Positions 9,615 through 22,169 of a DNA stretch of 64,000 nt are shown one piece after another. A program made the position numbers and the translations under genes. The notes beneath the pieces are model-generated. The model worked only from the letters and a program-made list of their open reading frames with translations, did not search any database and had not been told where the DNA came from. The DNA is taken from contig JAAYFI010000069.1 of the NCBI GenBank assembly GCA_012728315.1, forward strand, positions 20,480 to 84,479, read 5' to 3'. The DNA is from Gammaproteobacteria bacterium (GTDB lineage Bacteria > Pseudomonadota > Gammaproteobacteria > Pseudomonadales > Pseudomonadaceae). Within the stretch, counting starts at the first letter, position 1, and the number at the start of each line of letters is the position of its first letter.

Positions 9615-12128
9615 TTAGCTGTTGCGTAACGTCTGTAGTGGGCTGCTGTTTAAAACCTGACGAGTACCGAGCATACCGACACTGGTAATCAGCAGTGCGC
9701 CAATAATCGGCAAAACCAGCAGCCAAGGATGGGCTTGCCAAGCCAAGTTAAAGGCGAAACGGTAGAGGATATAGCTGCTGATTTCACAACCCAGTGCAGC
9801 CAGTAAACCGCTTAAAGCACCGATTAACGCAAACTCATTGAGCTGCGCTTGCCACAGCAATTTGCGTGATGCCCCCAGCGCACGAATGAGCGCACCTTGC
9901 TGGATGCGCTCGCTTAAAGTGCTCTGCAAACCGGCAATTAATACAGTCACTCCAGCCGCCAAAACAAAGAGTAAAATCAATTCAATCGCTAGGGTCACTT
10001 GCGCCAAAATATCCCGTAATTGGCGCAGCACGGCGTCCACTTGCAAGATACTGATACTGGGGAAACGCTTGGCTAGATCGATGCGTTGTTGCTCGGAGTG
10101 TTCCGGTAGATAAAAACTGGTCATAAATGTATGGGCTACAGCGCCCATTTGCTGTGGATTGAAAATCACAAAGAAGTTGGGCTGCATGCTGTTCCAGTCT
10201 ACAGTGCGCAAGCTACTGATGCGTGCTGGGTAATCCGTGCCACCAATATAAAAGGTGAGTTGATCACCTACAGTCACGCCCAACTCTTGAGCTAAGTCGC
10301 GCTCGACTGATACTTGGTAAAGTTTCTCTGCTCCTTGTGATGCCTGTTCAGTCGGCCACCATGCACCTTGCACCACTGTATTGTTGTCGGGTAAGAGAGG
10401 GGTCCAGGTGAGGTTTAAATCGCGCTGCAATGTACGCATCACTCGCGCTTTAGCATCAATGAGTTCTGTGGCCTTGTGTCCGTTAATGTGCGTTAAACGA
10501 CCCAGGACAACAGGGTAAAGGGGGGCGGCATTGCTGCTGATGTTATCCAACTGCGCACTAAAGTCTGACTGCTGTGCCGGCAAGATATTCACCGCGAAAT
10601 GATTGGGTGCTTGCGCGGGAAGCTGGGCTTGCCAATTATCCAGCAATTCACTGCGTAATAATACGATCAGTGCCATAGACAATAAAATTAAGGCAAAGGC
10701 CATAATTTGCCCAACACTATTGAGCGGATAGCGCAGTAAATGGCCCAGACTTAATCGCCAAGCCAAATTACGTTGAGCCAGCCAAAAGCGCAGGCTTTTT
10801 AAAGCGAAAAACAAAGCTGCACCTAAGACCAGCGCCGCACCGCCGCCGCCAATCAGTAGGGCGCTGGTGAGGCGCATATCGAGTTTTAATTGCCACATCA
10901 GTGCTGCTAGGGCAAGCAATACGCTGCCATACAATATCCATGTGGCCGGTGCTACAGGGAGTATATCGCGGCGCAATACTCGCAGTGGGGCAATGCGTCC
11001 CAGTGCCATAAGCGGTGGCAGGGCAAAGCCTGCAAGCATCACCGCGCTGGTCGCAATACCGGTAAGAAAGGGTTTTACACTGCCTGCTGGGATGCTCTTC
11101 GGTAGTAGCTCAGCGAGTAATTTAAACAGGGCAAATTGCGTCAACCAGCCAATCAGCGTGCCGAGCAGGCTGGCGAGCCCAGCTAAAACAAGCAGTTGTA
11201 GGCAAAACAACCATAAGGTGTGTTGACGTGATAAGCCAAAGCAGCGCAGTAAAGCGGCCTGATCAAAACGTTGATGCGCATAGCGATTAGCAGATAAGGC
11301 TACAGCCACAGCTGCTAATAAAATAGCAGCAAGACTTGCTAGGTTTAAATAGCTGGCTGCACGCTCAAGAGCGCTGCTGACTTGTGGGTTGCCCTCTTCT
11401 AGGCCTTCCAAGCGCTGATCGGGCAGTAGTTGCGCCTGTAGGGCTTGGCGCTGCTGTTGGATGATTGTGCGATCACCGCTCCAGAGTTGGCGGTAACTGA
11501 CGCGACTGCCGGGCTGCAGCACATCAGCAGCGGCTAAGTCCGTCTGATGAATCATTGCGCGCGGGGTAAAACTGAGTAAATTACCTGCGCGATCCGGTTC
11601 ATAAGTTAGAATCCGCGCCACTCTAAACTCTGCTGCACCAATCTCTACGCTATCGCCAATGGCGAGCTTAAGGCTATTGAGCAGTTGCGCATCGAGCCAG
11701 ACTTCGCCAGGTTGCGGTCGTCCACCGCTGATTTCTTCAGCCTCGGGCTGCGGCTTGCTGCGTAAGCTGCCACGCAATGGGTAGTTGTCGTCCACCGCTT
11801 TAACGCTGGCCAGTTGTAAGTCACTGTCTGTCGCAAGCATGCTGGCAAATTGCAGGGTTTGAGCGCTATTTAATTGCGTGCTATAGGCGGTCGTTATTTG
11901 TTCGGGCAGTGCTGGCTCGCTGCTGGAGAGCACTAAGTCGGCCGCAAGAAATTCACCCGCGCTGAGCTGCATGGCGCCTTGCAAGCGCTCAGCAAAATGA
12001 CCAATAGTGCTACTGCTGGCGACAGCAATCATTAAGGCTAAAAATAAAATACGCAGCTCTGAGGTGCGCCGCTCACGCAGCAGCTGCTTAATCGCCAGTT
12101 TAAATAAACCAGTTAGGGTCAGTTGCAT
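9615..12128 (-). CDS. ABC transporter permease, FtsX-like (YbbP-like)
   Basis: 837 aa with FtsX-type membrane domains; overlaps adjacent ATPase gene. Confidence 0.85.
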   Translation of the reverse strand: MQLTLTGLFKLAIKQLLRERRTSELRILFLALMIAVASSSTIGHFAERLQGAMQLSAGEFLAADLVLSSSEPALPEQITTAYSTQLNSAQTLQFASMLATDSDLQLASVKAVDDNYPLRGSLRSKPQPEAEEISGGRPQPGEVWLDAQLLNSLKLAIGDSVEIGAAEFRVARILTYEPDRAGNLLSFTPRAMIHQTDLAAADVLQPGSRVSYRQLWSGDRTIIQQQRQALQAQLLPDQRLEGLEEGNPQVSSALERAASYLNLASLAAILLAAVAVALSANRYAHQRFDQAALLRCFGLSRQHTLWLFCLQLLVLAGLASLLGTLIGWLTQFALFKLLAELLPKSIPAGSVKPFLTGIATSAVMLAGFALPPLMALGRIAPLRVLRRDILPVAPATWILYGSVLLALAALMWQLKLDMRLTSALLIGGGGAALVLGAALFFALKSLRFWLAQRNLAWRLSLGHLLRYPLNSVGQIMAFALILLSMALIVLLRSELLDNWQAQLPAQAPNHFAVNILPAQQSDFSAQLDNISSNAAPLYPVVLGRLTHINGHKATELIDAKARVMRTLQRDLNLTWTPLLPDNNTVVQGAWWPTEQASQGAEKLYQVSVERDLAQELGVTVGDQLTFYIGGTDYPARISSLRTVDWNSMQPNFFVIFNPQQMGAVAHTFMTSFYLPEHSEQQRIDLAKRFPSISILQVDAVLRQLRDILAQVTLAIELILLFVLAAGVTVLIAGLQSTLSERIQQGALIRALGASRKLLWQAQLNEFALIGALSGLLAALGCEISSYILYRFAFNLAWQAHPWLLVLPIIGALLITSVGMLGTRQVLNSSPLQTLRNS

Positions 12129-12802
12129 GTGAGTTCCACCTGACGGCCGGCTTCTAAACGCATAGATTGTTGACAGCGGGCGGCTAACTTATCGTCGTGG
12201 GTGACCAAAACTAGGGTGGTGCCTAACTCTTTGTTCATCGCAAAGAGCAGATCAGTGATGGTTTCACCGGTTTGACTATCCAAGTTGCCGGTCGGTTCAT
12301 CGGCAAATAATACATCAGGCTCAGTTGCAAAGGCGCGAGCCAAAGCGACACGTTGTTGTTCGCCGCCTGAGAGTAGGTTGACGGGATGCTTTAAGCGCTT
12401 TTCCAAACCAACACGAATCAAGAGCTCACGGGCGCGTTGTTGTGGGTTAGGGTGCCCTGCGAGTTCTAATGGCAGCATTACATTTTCTAAAGCATTTAAG
12501 CTGTCGAGCAATAAGAAGGCCTGAAAGACAAAACCAACATGAGCGGCCCGTAACGCTGCGCGCTGATCTTCATCTAGGGCATTGAGCTGATGGCCGGCCA
12601 AAGTTACGCTACCGCTGCTGGGTAGATCAAGTCCGGCGAGTAAACCCAGTAAAGTGGATTTGCCAGACCCTGAACGACCTATGATGGCCAGCGAGTCACC
12701 GGCTTGCAGTTGAAAAGAAATATCGTTAAGTATTGTCAGTTCACCTTCTGTTGAAGGAACCTTTTTGCTAAGGTGCTGAGCACTAAGAATGCTATGAGTC
12801 AT
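12119..12802 (-). CDS. ABC transporter ATP-binding protein (YbbA-like)
   Basis: [40 protein letters not shown]. Confidence 0.92.
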   Translation of the reverse strand: MTHSILSAQHLSKKVPSTEGELTILNDISFQLQAGDSLAIIGRSGSGKSTLLGLLAGLDLPSSGSVTLAGHQLNALDEDQRAALRAAHVGFVFQAFLLLDSLNALENVMLPLELAGHPNPQQRARELLIRVGLEKRLKHPVNLLSGGEQQRVALARAFATEPDVLFADEPTGNLDSQTGETITDLLFAMNKELGTTLVLVTHDDKLAARCQQSMRLEAGRQVELTCN

Positions 12803-12812
12803 GAGGGTTCCA

Positions 12813-13445
12813 ATGCGTCAATGGGTAGTAACGATAGGTTTGATTGTGCTGTGCGCCGTAGCCCAAGTTCAAGCCGCAACTGTATTGGTGGTGGGGGATA
12901 GTATCAGTGCTGCCTTCGGACTGGAAACCCAACAAGGCTGGGTGGCCTTATTGCAGGAACAGTTAACAAAAAAATCTACAGATTTTAGAGTGGTGAATGC
13001 GTCCATCAGCGGTGATACAACGGCGGGTGGGCTCGCTCGCTTGCCGAGCTTAATGGCCGAACAGCAGCCTGACTATGTGATCATTGAGCTCGGTGGTAAT
13101 GATGGATTGCGCGGGCTATCGCTGCAATCTATGCATACAAATCTCAGTCAGATGGTGCAACAGGTTAAGCAGCAAGGTGCTGTGGTGCTGCTGCTGGGTA
13201 TGCGCTTGCCGGGTAATTACGGCAGACGTTATACCGAGGCATTTTATAATGTCTATCAACAGGTGGCTGAGCAGGAGCAGGTGGCCTTGGTGGATTTTTT
13301 CCTAGAAGGCGTAGGGGGCATCGACGGCATGATGCAAGCGGATGGGATTCATCCTACACAGGCGGCGCAGCCCCAGTTGTTAGAGAATGCTTGGCAAGGG
13401 CTTGAGCCTTTATTGTTGTTGGATAAGGCTGAGCATCCTCAGTGA
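12813..13445 (+). CDS. tesA: arylesterase / acyl-CoA thioesterase I (GDSL/SGNH hydrolase)
   Basis: Signal peptide, VLVVGDSISAAFGL, ELGGNDGLRG, DGIHPTQAAQ; divergent from ybbA-like gene. ORF track start 12801 is also possible. Confidence 0.9.
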   Translation: MRQWVVTIGLIVLCAVAQVQAATVLVVGDSISAAFGLETQQGWVALLQEQLTKKSTDFRVVNASISGDTTAGGLARLPSLMAEQQPDYVIIELGGNDGLRGLSLQSMHTNLSQMVQQVKQQGAVVLLLGMRLPGNYGRRYTEAFYNVYQQVAEQEQVALVDFFLEGVGGIDGMMQADGIHPTQAAQPQLLENAWQGLEPLLLLDKAEHPQ

Positions 13446-13521
13446 TTGCACTATTTTTTATAGGCACTGTTACAAATTACAATTTTAAGCTAATGTAGCG
13501 GCCGATTTTTAGGGGCTCTAC

Positions 13522-13803
13522 ATGGCACGCTTGGTGTGGTCTTTACATGCTTATCAGATTATATTGCCGGACGAGCAACTGGATTTGTTCGCCTGTCAAA
13601 AAGAGCATGTGCATGCGGTGCACCGCCAGCTTGAGCTCGACAGCCATATTGATCGTACTTTATGTGGCAGCCTGCTGCCTGCGCAACCGCATTGGCAAGC
13701 ATTAGAGCGCGGATTGTTGCGTACCGCGCGCTTTTGCCCTGTCTGCCGAGAGAAAATCCAGATTCAACGCAAACAAGCGCAGCCCGGCTGGCAGTCCGCC
13801 TAA
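13522..13803 (+). CDS. hypothetical protein with C-terminal CPVC motif
   Basis: ORF of 93 aa between tesA and L,D-transpeptidase. Confidence 0.6.
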   Translation: MARLVWSLHAYQIILPDEQLDLFACQKEHVHAVHRQLELDSHIDRTLCGSLLPAQPHWQALERGLLRTARFCPVCREKIQIQRKQAQPGWQSA

Positions 13804-13875
13804 AGGTGTGTGTCTAGCTTGTGAAAATCCCGTACTATACAACGGCTTCCTTCAACTTTTACCGGTAGGATTATT

Positions 13876-14832
13876 TTGATGTTGTTAAACATGCTTACGC
13901 TTAAGTCTTTGCGATTATATGGGCTGGCAGCGCTGTGTGTCGCGCCTTTTGCATCGGCTTTAGAGTTGCCTCTACCTCCGCCCGGTGAAGATGTGGTCGG
14001 TGAAGTGCAGGTGATTCAGGCACGTTATGAGGACACTTTTGCTGACTTGGGTAAAGCTCATGATCTCGGCTATTTGGAAATGGTTGCGGCCAATCCCGGT
14101 GTCGATGCTTGGTTGCCCGGTACGGGAACAGAAATTATTTTGCCGACTCGCTATATTTTGCCACCCGGTCCGCGCGAGGGCGTAGTGATTAATTTGGCAG
14201 AATACCGCTTATATTATTATCCGAAAGATAAACCAGTGGTTTATACCTATCCGCTGGGTATCGGTCGAGAAGGTTGGGAGTCGCCAATCAGTAATACGAC
14301 CATTACCGTGAAAACACCGAATCCAGGCTGGACGCCACCGCAGTCTATTTTGCGTGAGCATGCTGAGGCGGGTGATCCTTTGCCGGCCTATGTGCCACCG
14401 GGACCTGATAATCCGCTGGGGCCTTATAAGTTGACTTTAGGTTTGCCGGGTTACTTAATTCATGGCTCGAATAAAAAGTTTGGAATTGGGATGCGAGTGA
14501 GCCATGGCTGCTTCCGTATGCTCAACCATAACGTTTTGGAATTGGCAAAACTGGTGCCGGTTGGTACTAAGGTGCGCATTATTGATGAGCCCTATAAGTT
14601 TGGTTTTTCTCAAGGCAAATTGTATTTAGAGGCGCATACGCCACTCAGTGATGACGGTGAGACATCGATTGTCGATAAGCATGCGGCCGTGGTGAATGTG
14701 TTGCTCAAGCGTGATGATATTCAGGATGCGCACTTATTGGACTGGGAGCGTGTGCGTGAAATTGTTGCAGCTGAGGTCGGTATCCCCATTCCTATTACTG
14801 AGCCTACTGCGCTGGCAGCAACTGCGCAGTGA
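13876..14832 (+). CDS. L,D-transpeptidase (ErfK/YbiS/YcfS/YnhG family)
   Basis: YkuD motif IHGSNKKFGIGMRVSHGCFRM. Confidence 0.95.
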   Translation: MMLLNMLTLKSLRLYGLAALCVAPFASALELPLPPPGEDVVGEVQVIQARYEDTFADLGKAHDLGYLEMVAANPGVDAWLPGTGTEIILPTRYILPPGPREGVVINLAEYRLYYYPKDKPVVYTYPLGIGREGWESPISNTTITVKTPNPGWTPPQSILREHAEAGDPLPAYVPPGPDNPLGPYKLTLGLPGYLIHGSNKKFGIGMRVSHGCFRMLNHNVLELAKLVPVGTKVRIIDEPYKFGFSQGKLYLEAHTPLSDDGETSIVDKHAAVVNVLLKRDDIQDAHLLDWERVREIVAAEVGIPIPITEPTALAATAQ

Positions 14833-14879
14833 AAAGATTTGACAAGGATTAATATGGGCGTATAATAGCCGCCCATTGC

Positions 14880-14956
14880 AGGCGCATAGCTCAGTTGGTT
14901 AGAGCACCACCTTGACATGGTGGGGGTCGTTGGTTCGAATCCAATTGTGCCTACCA
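14880..14956 (+). tRNA. tRNA-Val(GAC)
   Basis: Acceptor stem AGGCGCA/TGTGCCT, anticodon loop CTTGACA, GGTTCGAATCC T-arm, encoded CCA. Confidence 0.95.
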
Positions 14957-14964
14957 AATTAAAC

Positions 14965-14996
14965 AAAAGGTCGCCTTGTGCGGCCTTTTGTGTTTT
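14965..14996 (+). terminator. terminator after tRNA-Val
   Basis: AAAAGGTCGC-CTTGT-GCGGCCTTTT followed by GTGTTTTT. Confidence 0.8.
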
Positions 14997-15169
14997 TAAC
15001 GCAAGCAGTTTTGTAAGCTTGCATTTGTTTCCAGTGAATCCGATTGATTGAAGGTGGTTAAAGCCTTCTGCCGCAGTATGGCAGGTATGTCTTGAAATCA
15101 ATCGCTCTTACTGGCTCATCCCACCCATGTGGCCTTTTGTAGGGGTCACCACTAGGCAGAGGAGGCGCC

Positions 15170-17092
15170 ATGCCCGTAATTACTCTTCCTGACGGCAGTC
15201 AGCGTACATTTGAACATCCTGTATCTATTCTTGAAGTTGCACAGTCGATTGGGGCTGGTCTTGCAAAAGCGACGGTAGCAGGTCGAGTTAACGGACGTTT
15301 GCTGGATGCAACAGATTTAATTACCAGTGATGCCACGCTGTCGATTATTACCCCGAAAGACCCTGAGGGCGTTGAGATTATCCGCCACTCGTGCGCGCAC
15401 TTGGTGGGGCACGCAGTTAAGCAGTTGTTTCCTGAAGCGAAAATGGTCATCGGTCCGGTCATTGATGAAGGCTTTTATTACGATATTGCTATTGCCCGTC
15501 CTTTTACTCCGGATGATATGCAGGCTATCGAAAAGCGCATGAGTGAGCTGATCGATCAAGATTACGATGTGATCAAAAAACTCACGCCGCGCGCTGAAGT
15601 CATTGAGATTTTTACCCAGCGTGGTGAAGAGTATAAGTTGCGACTGATTGAAGATATGCCTGAAGAAACCGAGATGGGGCTGTATTTTCATCAGGAATAC
15701 GTTGATATGTGCCGCGGCCCTCATGTGCCTAATACGCGTTTTCTCAAGGCCTTTAAACTGACGCGTTTTTCTGGGGCGTACTGGCGTGGTGATTCTAAAA
15801 ATGAGCAATTGCAGCGTATTTATGGCACCGCTTGGGCAGATAAAAAGCAGCTGAATGCCTATGTTCAGCGAATTGCAGAAGCCGAAAAGCGTGATCACCG
15901 TAAGCTGGGTAAGCGTTTAGACTTGTTCCATATGCAAGAAGAAGCGCCGGGTATGGTGTTTTGGCATCCCAATGGTTGGACGTTATACCAAGTGCTTGAG
16001 CAATATATGCGCAAAGTGCAGCGTGAAAATGGCTATCTAGAAATCAAGACGCCGCAAGTGGTTGATCGGATTCTTTGGGAAAAATCAGGGCACTGGAGCA
16101 ACTACGCAGACAATATGTTTGTCACTGAGTCAGAATCCCGTGACTATGCAATTAAGCCAATGAACTGTCCTTGCCATGTGCAAGTGTACAATCAGGGCTT
16201 AAAAAGTTATCGCGAGCTGCCGTTGCGTTTGGCTGAATTCGGTGCTTGTCATCGTAATGAGCCATCCGGCGCGTTGCATGGTATAATGCGCGTACGTGGA
16301 TTTACTCAAGATGATGCGCATATTTTCTGCACTGAAGAGCAGATGCAAGCTGAATCGGCTGACTTTATTCGTTTAACGCAAAAAGTATACGAAGATTTTG
16401 GTTTTACTGATCTTGAATTAAAGCTGTCGACGCGCCCAGAGCAGCGTGTAGGTACGGATGAGCAGTGGGATCGTGCGGAGCAAGCATTAGCGCAAGCGCT
16501 GGATTCTGCAGGTTTAGAGTACGAGCTGCAGGAAGGCGAGGGCGCATTCTATGGTCCAAAAATTGAATTCTCATTGCGCGATTGCTTAGGCCGAGTTTGG
16601 CAGTGCGGTACCTTGCAGTTGGATTTTAATTTGCCGGTACGCCTCGATGCTGAGTATGTCAGTGAAGATAATGACCGTAAGCATCCGGTTATGTTGCACC
16701 GAGCTATTTTAGGATCATTTGAACGTTTTATTGGTATTTTAATTGAGCATTACGAAGGTGCTTTTCCAGTTTGGTTGGCGCCGACGCAAGCAACAATTAT
16801 GAATATCAGCGAGAAACAAGGTGAATTTGCTCAGAAAGTAGAAAAAAAACTACTAGAAAGTGGATTTAGAGTCACCAGTGACTTGAGAAACGAGAAGATC
16901 GGCTTTAAAATCCGCGAGCACACTTTGCTCAAGGTTCCTTATTTGCTAGTGATTGGTGATAGGGAAGTTGAGACACAAACTATTGCAGTACGAACTCGTA
17001 GCGGTGAAAATCTCGGCAGTATGTCGGTTGACCAGTTTATTGAGTTACTTAAGACTGCAATTTCCCGGCGTGGTCGCCAAGATTTGGAGTGA
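15170..17092 (+). CDS. thrS: threonyl-tRNA synthetase
   Basis: 640 aa; TGS domain, class II aaRS motifs ([26 protein letters not shown]-type region). Confidence 0.97.
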   Translation: MPVITLPDGSQRTFEHPVSILEVAQSIGAGLAKATVAGRVNGRLLDATDLITSDATLSIITPKDPEGVEIIRHSCAHLVGHAVKQLFPEAKMVIGPVIDEGFYYDIAIARPFTPDDMQAIEKRMSELIDQDYDVIKKLTPRAEVIEIFTQRGEEYKLRLIEDMPEETEMGLYFHQEYVDMCRGPHVPNTRFLKAFKLTRFSGAYWRGDSKNEQLQRIYGTAWADKKQLNAYVQRIAEAEKRDHRKLGKRLDLFHMQEEAPGMVFWHPNGWTLYQVLEQYMRKVQRENGYLEIKTPQVVDRILWEKSGHWSNYADNMFVTESESRDYAIKPMNCPCHVQVYNQGLKSYRELPLRLAEFGACHRNEPSGALHGIMRVRGFTQDDAHIFCTEEQMQAESADFIRLTQKVYEDFGFTDLELKLSTRPEQRVGTDEQWDRAEQALAQALDSAGLEYELQEGEGAFYGPKIEFSLRDCLGRVWQCGTLQLDFNLPVRLDAEYVSEDNDRKHPVMLHRAILGSFERFIGILIEHYEGAFPVWLAPTQATIMNISEKQGEFAQKVEKKLLESGFRVTSDLRNEKIGFKIREHTLLKVPYLLVIGDREVETQTIAVRTRSGENLGSMSVDQFIELLKTAISRRGRQDLE

Positions 17093-17094
17093 TA

Positions 17095-17643
17095 ATTATC
17101 AAGCGAGATATGAGACAAGACAGACGAACTGCCCCTAAGGCACCCATTAATGAGAACATCACAGCCCGCGAAGTGCGCCTGATTGGTGCAGAAGGTGAGC
17201 AGATCGGGATCGTCTCGATTGATGAGGCACTGGCCGCAGCTGATGAAGCTAGATTGGATCTGGTAGAAATTTCAGCCGATGCAACACCGCCTGTGTGTCG
17301 CATCATGGATTACGGCAAGCATTTGTTTGAGAAAAAGAAGCAAATTGCTGCTGCCCGAAAAAACCAGAAGCAAGTGCAAATTAAAGAAGTTAAGTTTCGA
17401 CCAGGGACGGAAGACGGGGATTATCAGGTAAAACTACGCAACCTGATACGTTTCCTAGAAGATGGGGATAAAGCCAAGGTTTCATTACGATTCCGCGGCC
17501 GAGAGATGGCCCACCAGGAGTTGGGAATGGAGTTGTTGAAGCGGGTTGAAGGTGACCTGGCTGAATACGGCACCGTTGAGCAGCATCCTAAGATGGAAGG
17601 ACGCCAGTTAATAATGGTCCTCGCCCCCAAAAAGAAAAAATAA
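17095..17643 (+). CDS. infC: translation initiation factor IF-3, probable ATT start (GTG at 17089 is the alternative)
   Basis: [44 protein letters not shown]; no suitable ATG upstream of the conserved N-terminus. Confidence 0.93.
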   Translation: MIKRDMRQDRRTAPKAPINENITAREVRLIGAEGEQIGIVSIDEALAAADEARLDLVEISADATPPVCRIMDYGKHLFEKKKQIAAARKNQKQVQIKEVKFRPGTEDGDYQVKLRNLIRFLEDGDKAKVSLRFRGREMAHQELGMELLKRVEGDLAEYGTVEQHPKMEGRQLIMVLAPKKKK

Positions 17644-17705
17644 CCCCCTAGGGCAGCGGCAGGCCTTAAGGTTATGCGTATTAATCTGAATGCGGAGTAT
17701 TCAAC

Positions 17706-17900
17706 ATGCCAAAGATGAAAACGAAAAGCGGCGCTAAAAAGCGCTTTAAAGCGACAGCGAACGGTTTTAAACATAAGCACGCTTTCAAGAGTCACATCTT
17801 GACCAAAATGACAACTAAGCGTAAGCGTCAACTGCGTGGGACATCTCTGCTGCACCCAAGCGATGTTGCTCGCGTTGAACGCATGTTGCGTGTTCGTTAA
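17706..17900 (+). CDS. rpmI: 50S ribosomal protein L35
   Basis: [35 protein letters not shown]. Confidence 0.98.
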   Translation: MPKMKTKSGAKKRFKATANGFKHKHAFKSHILTKMTTKRKRQLRGTSLLHPSDVARVERMLRVR

Positions 17901-17931
17901 TTTAGGTCTGGATAAATAAAGGTAATAGTTT

Positions 17932-18288
17932 ATGGCTCGTGTAAAACGTGGTGTTTTAGCCCGTCGTCGTCACAAAAAAATCTTGAAACTTGCTAAAGGT
18001 TACTATGGTGCGCGTTCACGCGTATTCCGCGTAGCTAAGCAAGCGGTTATTAAGGCTGGTCAGTACGCGTACCGTGACCGTCGTCAGCGTAAGCGTCAAT
18101 TCCGCGCTCTGTGGATTGCACGTATCAACGCAGGTGCACGTGTAAATGGTTTGTCTTACAGCCGTTTCATTGCAGGCTTGAAAAAGGCTTCAATTGAAAT
18201 CGACCGTAAAGTACTGGCTGACTTAGCAGTAAACGAAAAAGCAGCATTTGCTGCAATTGTTGAAAAAGCTAAGTCCTCTTTGGCCTAA
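17932..18288 (+). CDS. rplT: 50S ribosomal protein L20
   Basis: [37 protein letters not shown]. Confidence 0.98.
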   Translation: MARVKRGVLARRRHKKILKLAKGYYGARSRVFRVAKQAVIKAGQYAYRDRRQRKRQFRALWIARINAGARVNGLSYSRFIAGLKKASIEIDRKVLADLAVNEKAAFAAIVEKAKSSLA

Positions 18289-18320
18289 GTTTTTAAACAT
18301 TGCAATATGCGTTTTTTGAT

Positions 18321-18350
18321 AAGGGAAGGGCTTAGGCTCTTCCCTTATTT
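18321..18350 (+). terminator. hairpin/terminator between rplT and pheS
   Basis: 11-bp stem AAGGGAAGGGC-TTAG-GCTCTTCCCTT followed by a weak ATTT tail. Confidence 0.6.
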
Positions 18351-18381
18351 CGTATAGAATCTTTATTTTTTTAAGTCATAG

Positions 18382-19455
<1,074 letters not shown>

Positions 19456-19486
19456 GTCGATACCCTTTAGAGTTTAGGAGAGCAGC

Positions 19487-21868
19487 ATGAATTTTAGTGA
19501 ACAATGGTTACGCAGTTTAGTTAACCCGCAAGCATCGCGTGATGAGCTGGTGGCGCGTTTGTCGATGGCCGGTCTCGAAGTTGACGGGGTTGCACCTGTT
19601 GCTGGTGAGTTTAGCGGTGTAGTGGTTGGCGAAATATTAAGCGCTGAGCAGCATCCAGATGCCGATAAATTACGTGTCTGTCAGGTTAGCGATGGTGAGC
19701 AAACGGTACAAATCGTTTGTGGCGCACCCAATGCGCGCGTGGGTATAAAAGTACCCTTTGCTCGCGTTGGAGCAGTTCTGCCGGGCGACTTTAAAATCAA
19801 AAAAGCTAAGCTGCGCGGTGTCGAGTCATTTGGCATGCTGTGTTCAGCGAGCGAGTTACAAATCAGCGAAGAAAACGATGGTTTGTTAGAGTTGCCTGCG
19901 GATGCCGTGGTCGGACAATGTGTGCGTGAAGCGTTAAACCTCAATGATGTGTGCATTGAAGTCGACCTCACGCCGAACCGTGGTGACTGCTTGTCTTTGC
20001 AAGGTTTAGCGCGTGAAGTGGGTGCGTTATATAACGTACCAGCACAATTACCCGCGATTACTGCAGTACCAGCAAGCCATAATGAAACCGTTAAGGTTGA
20101 GTTGCGAGCGAGCGAGGCCTGTCCACGCTACGTGGGGCGTGTGATTAAAGGTGTTGATTTAAGCCAAGCCACACCCGCATGGATGGTTGAGCGTTTACAG
20201 CGCAGTGATATTCGCAGTATTGATCCTGTAGTTGACGTCACTAACTACGTGATGATTGAGCTGGGTCAACCGCTGCATGCCTTTGATCTGGCGCAGATCA
20301 AGGGTGGTATTTGCGTACGTATGGCGCAGGACAACGAGCAGATTACTTTGCTTGATGGTCAAGAAATCAAGCTGAAAGCCAATACTTTAGTTATTGCTGA
20401 CCAACAGCGCGCATTAGCCATTGCTGGTGTCATGGGTGGCGAAAACAGTGGTGTAGACGTTGGTAAAACTACAGATATCTTCCTTGAAAGTGCCTTCTTT
20501 GAGCCCGTTGCCATTGCCGGTAAGGCGCGTTCTTATGGTTTGCATACCGACGCTTCGCACCGCTTTGAGCGCGGCGTGGATTGGCAGTTACCGGCGCAAG
20601 CGATTGAGCGTGCCACTGAGTTACTGCTGAGCATTGTGGGTGGTAGCGCAGGTCCTGTGGTGGTCACTGAAGATGCCCAGCATTTGCCTAAGGTTGAGCC
20701 TATTACTTTGCGCGCTGAGCGCGTCAAGCAGATGTTTGGCTTGAGCTTAACTGATGCACAAATTGAAGCCTTGCTGACACCGCTCGGTTTACAACTGAGC
20801 GCACAAGGTGCTGGCGTGTGGTCGGTGACTGTGCCAAGCCATCGCTTTGATATCAGTATTGAAGTGGATGTGCTGGAAGAAATTGGTCGCTTATATGGCT
20901 ACGATCAGCTGCCGGTACGTTACCCAGCCGCACGTTTAGCGCCGCAAGCACAGTCTGAAACACAAGCGCAGTTGCCGGCTTTACGTCGATTGCTGGTTGC
21001 GCGTGGTTATCAAGAAGCCATTACCTATAGCTTTATTGAGCCTGAGTTATTTGCCGCATTCCATCCTGAGTTAAAGCCTTTGACTTTAGCCAACCCAATT
21101 TCGGCAGAATTATCGGTGATGCGTGCATCTTTATTGCCGGGCTTGCTTAAAGCGTTGCAGCACAACTTAAATCGGCAGCAGAGCCGTGTGCGTTTGTTTG
21201 AAAGCGGTTTGCGCTTTGTTGGCCAACTCGAAGATCTGCAACAAGAGCGTATGCTCGCTGGAGTGATCACAGGTTTGCGCTTGCCTGAGGTCTGGGCGCA
21301 TGGCAAAGACACCGTAGATTTCTATGACATTAAAGGTGATGTTGAGGCCCTCTTGGGTGCTGGCGGTGACGGTGACAGCTTTACTTTTGTCCCTTGTCAG
21401 CAGCATGCCTTCCACCCAGGCCAGTGTGCACGCATTGAACGCTCTGGTGAGTTGGTCGGTTATGTAGGTACTTTACATCCACAATTGGCGACAGAGCTGG
21501 ATATCGATCAGCAAACCTTAATGTTTGAAGTGCAACTTGAGGCGGTCAGTGCTGGACGTTTACCTGCATTTAAAGAGCTGTCACGCTTCCCTGAGGTGCG
21601 CCGTGATTTGGCTTTAGTGGTTAAAGCTGAAGTCCCAGCTGAGCAGTTGATGGCAGCCATGCGTAGTGCGGCCGGTGAATGGTTGACACAAATTCGCTTA
21701 TTTGATGTCTATCAGGGTAAGGGTGTGGAAGAAGGGTGTAAAAGTTTAGCCGTTGGCTTGACCTGGCAGCATCCATCGCGCACTCTTACAGATGACGAGG
21801 TCAGTGCGGCAACACAAGCAATCTTGTCCACATTGTCCGATAAGTTCGCTGCAATATTGAGGAAGTGA
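19487..21868 (+). CDS. pheT: phenylalanyl-tRNA synthetase beta subunit
   Basis: [14 protein letters not shown]..., 793 aa, follows pheS. Confidence 0.97.
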   Translation: MNFSEQWLRSLVNPQASRDELVARLSMAGLEVDGVAPVAGEFSGVVVGEILSAEQHPDADKLRVCQVSDGEQTVQIVCGAPNARVGIKVPFARVGAVLPGDFKIKKAKLRGVESFGMLCSASELQISEENDGLLELPADAVVGQCVREALNLNDVCIEVDLTPNRGDCLSLQGLAREVGALYNVPAQLPAITAVPASHNETVKVELRASEACPRYVGRVIKGVDLSQATPAWMVERLQRSDIRSIDPVVDVTNYVMIELGQPLHAFDLAQIKGGICVRMAQDNEQITLLDGQEIKLKANTLVIADQQRALAIAGVMGGENSGVDVGKTTDIFLESAFFEPVAIAGKARSYGLHTDASHRFERGVDWQLPAQAIERATELLLSIVGGSAGPVVVTEDAQHLPKVEPITLRAERVKQMFGLSLTDAQIEALLTPLGLQLSAQGAGVWSVTVPSHRFDISIEVDVLEEIGRLYGYDQLPVRYPAARLAPQAQSETQAQLPALRRLLVARGYQEAITYSFIEPELFAAFHPELKPLTLANPISAELSVMRASLLPGLLKALQHNLNRQQSRVRLFESGLRFVGQLEDLQQERMLAGVITGLRLPEVWAHGKDTVDFYDIKGDVEALLGAGGDGDSFTFVPCQQHAFHPGQCARIERSGELVGYVGTLHPQLATELDIDQQTLMFEVQLEAVSAGRLPAFKELSRFPEVRRDLALVVKAEVPAEQLMAAMRSAAGEWLTQIRLFDVYQGKGVEEGCKSLAVGLTWQHPSRTLTDDEVSAATQAILSTLSDKFAAILRK

Positions 21869-21872
21869 GTAT

Positions 21873-22169
21873 ATGGGGGCTTTAACGAAAGCAGAAATGG
21901 CCGAACATTTATTTATGGAAATCGGCCTAAATAAACGCGAAGCCAAAGAGTTGGTGGATACCTTCTTTGAAGAAATTCGTTTAGCCCTCGAGAATAACGA
22001 GCCGGTCAAGCTGTCGGGTTTTGGCAACTTTGAGCTGCGCGACAAAAGTCAGCGGCCGGGTCGTAATCCTAAAACAGGTGAAGAAATCCCTATTAGCGCC
22101 CGCCGGGTGGTAACCTTCCGCCCTGGGCAAAAATTGCGTGATCGAGTAGAAGCCTATGCTGGAACCTAG
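21873..22169 (+). CDS. ihfA: integration host factor alpha subunit
   Basis: [14 protein letters not shown]...[31 protein letters not shown]. Confidence 0.97.
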   Translation: MGALTKAEMAEHLFMEIGLNKREAKELVDTFFEEIRLALENNEPVKLSGFGNFELRDKSQRPGRNPKTGEEIPISARRVVTFRPGQKLRDRVEAYAGT

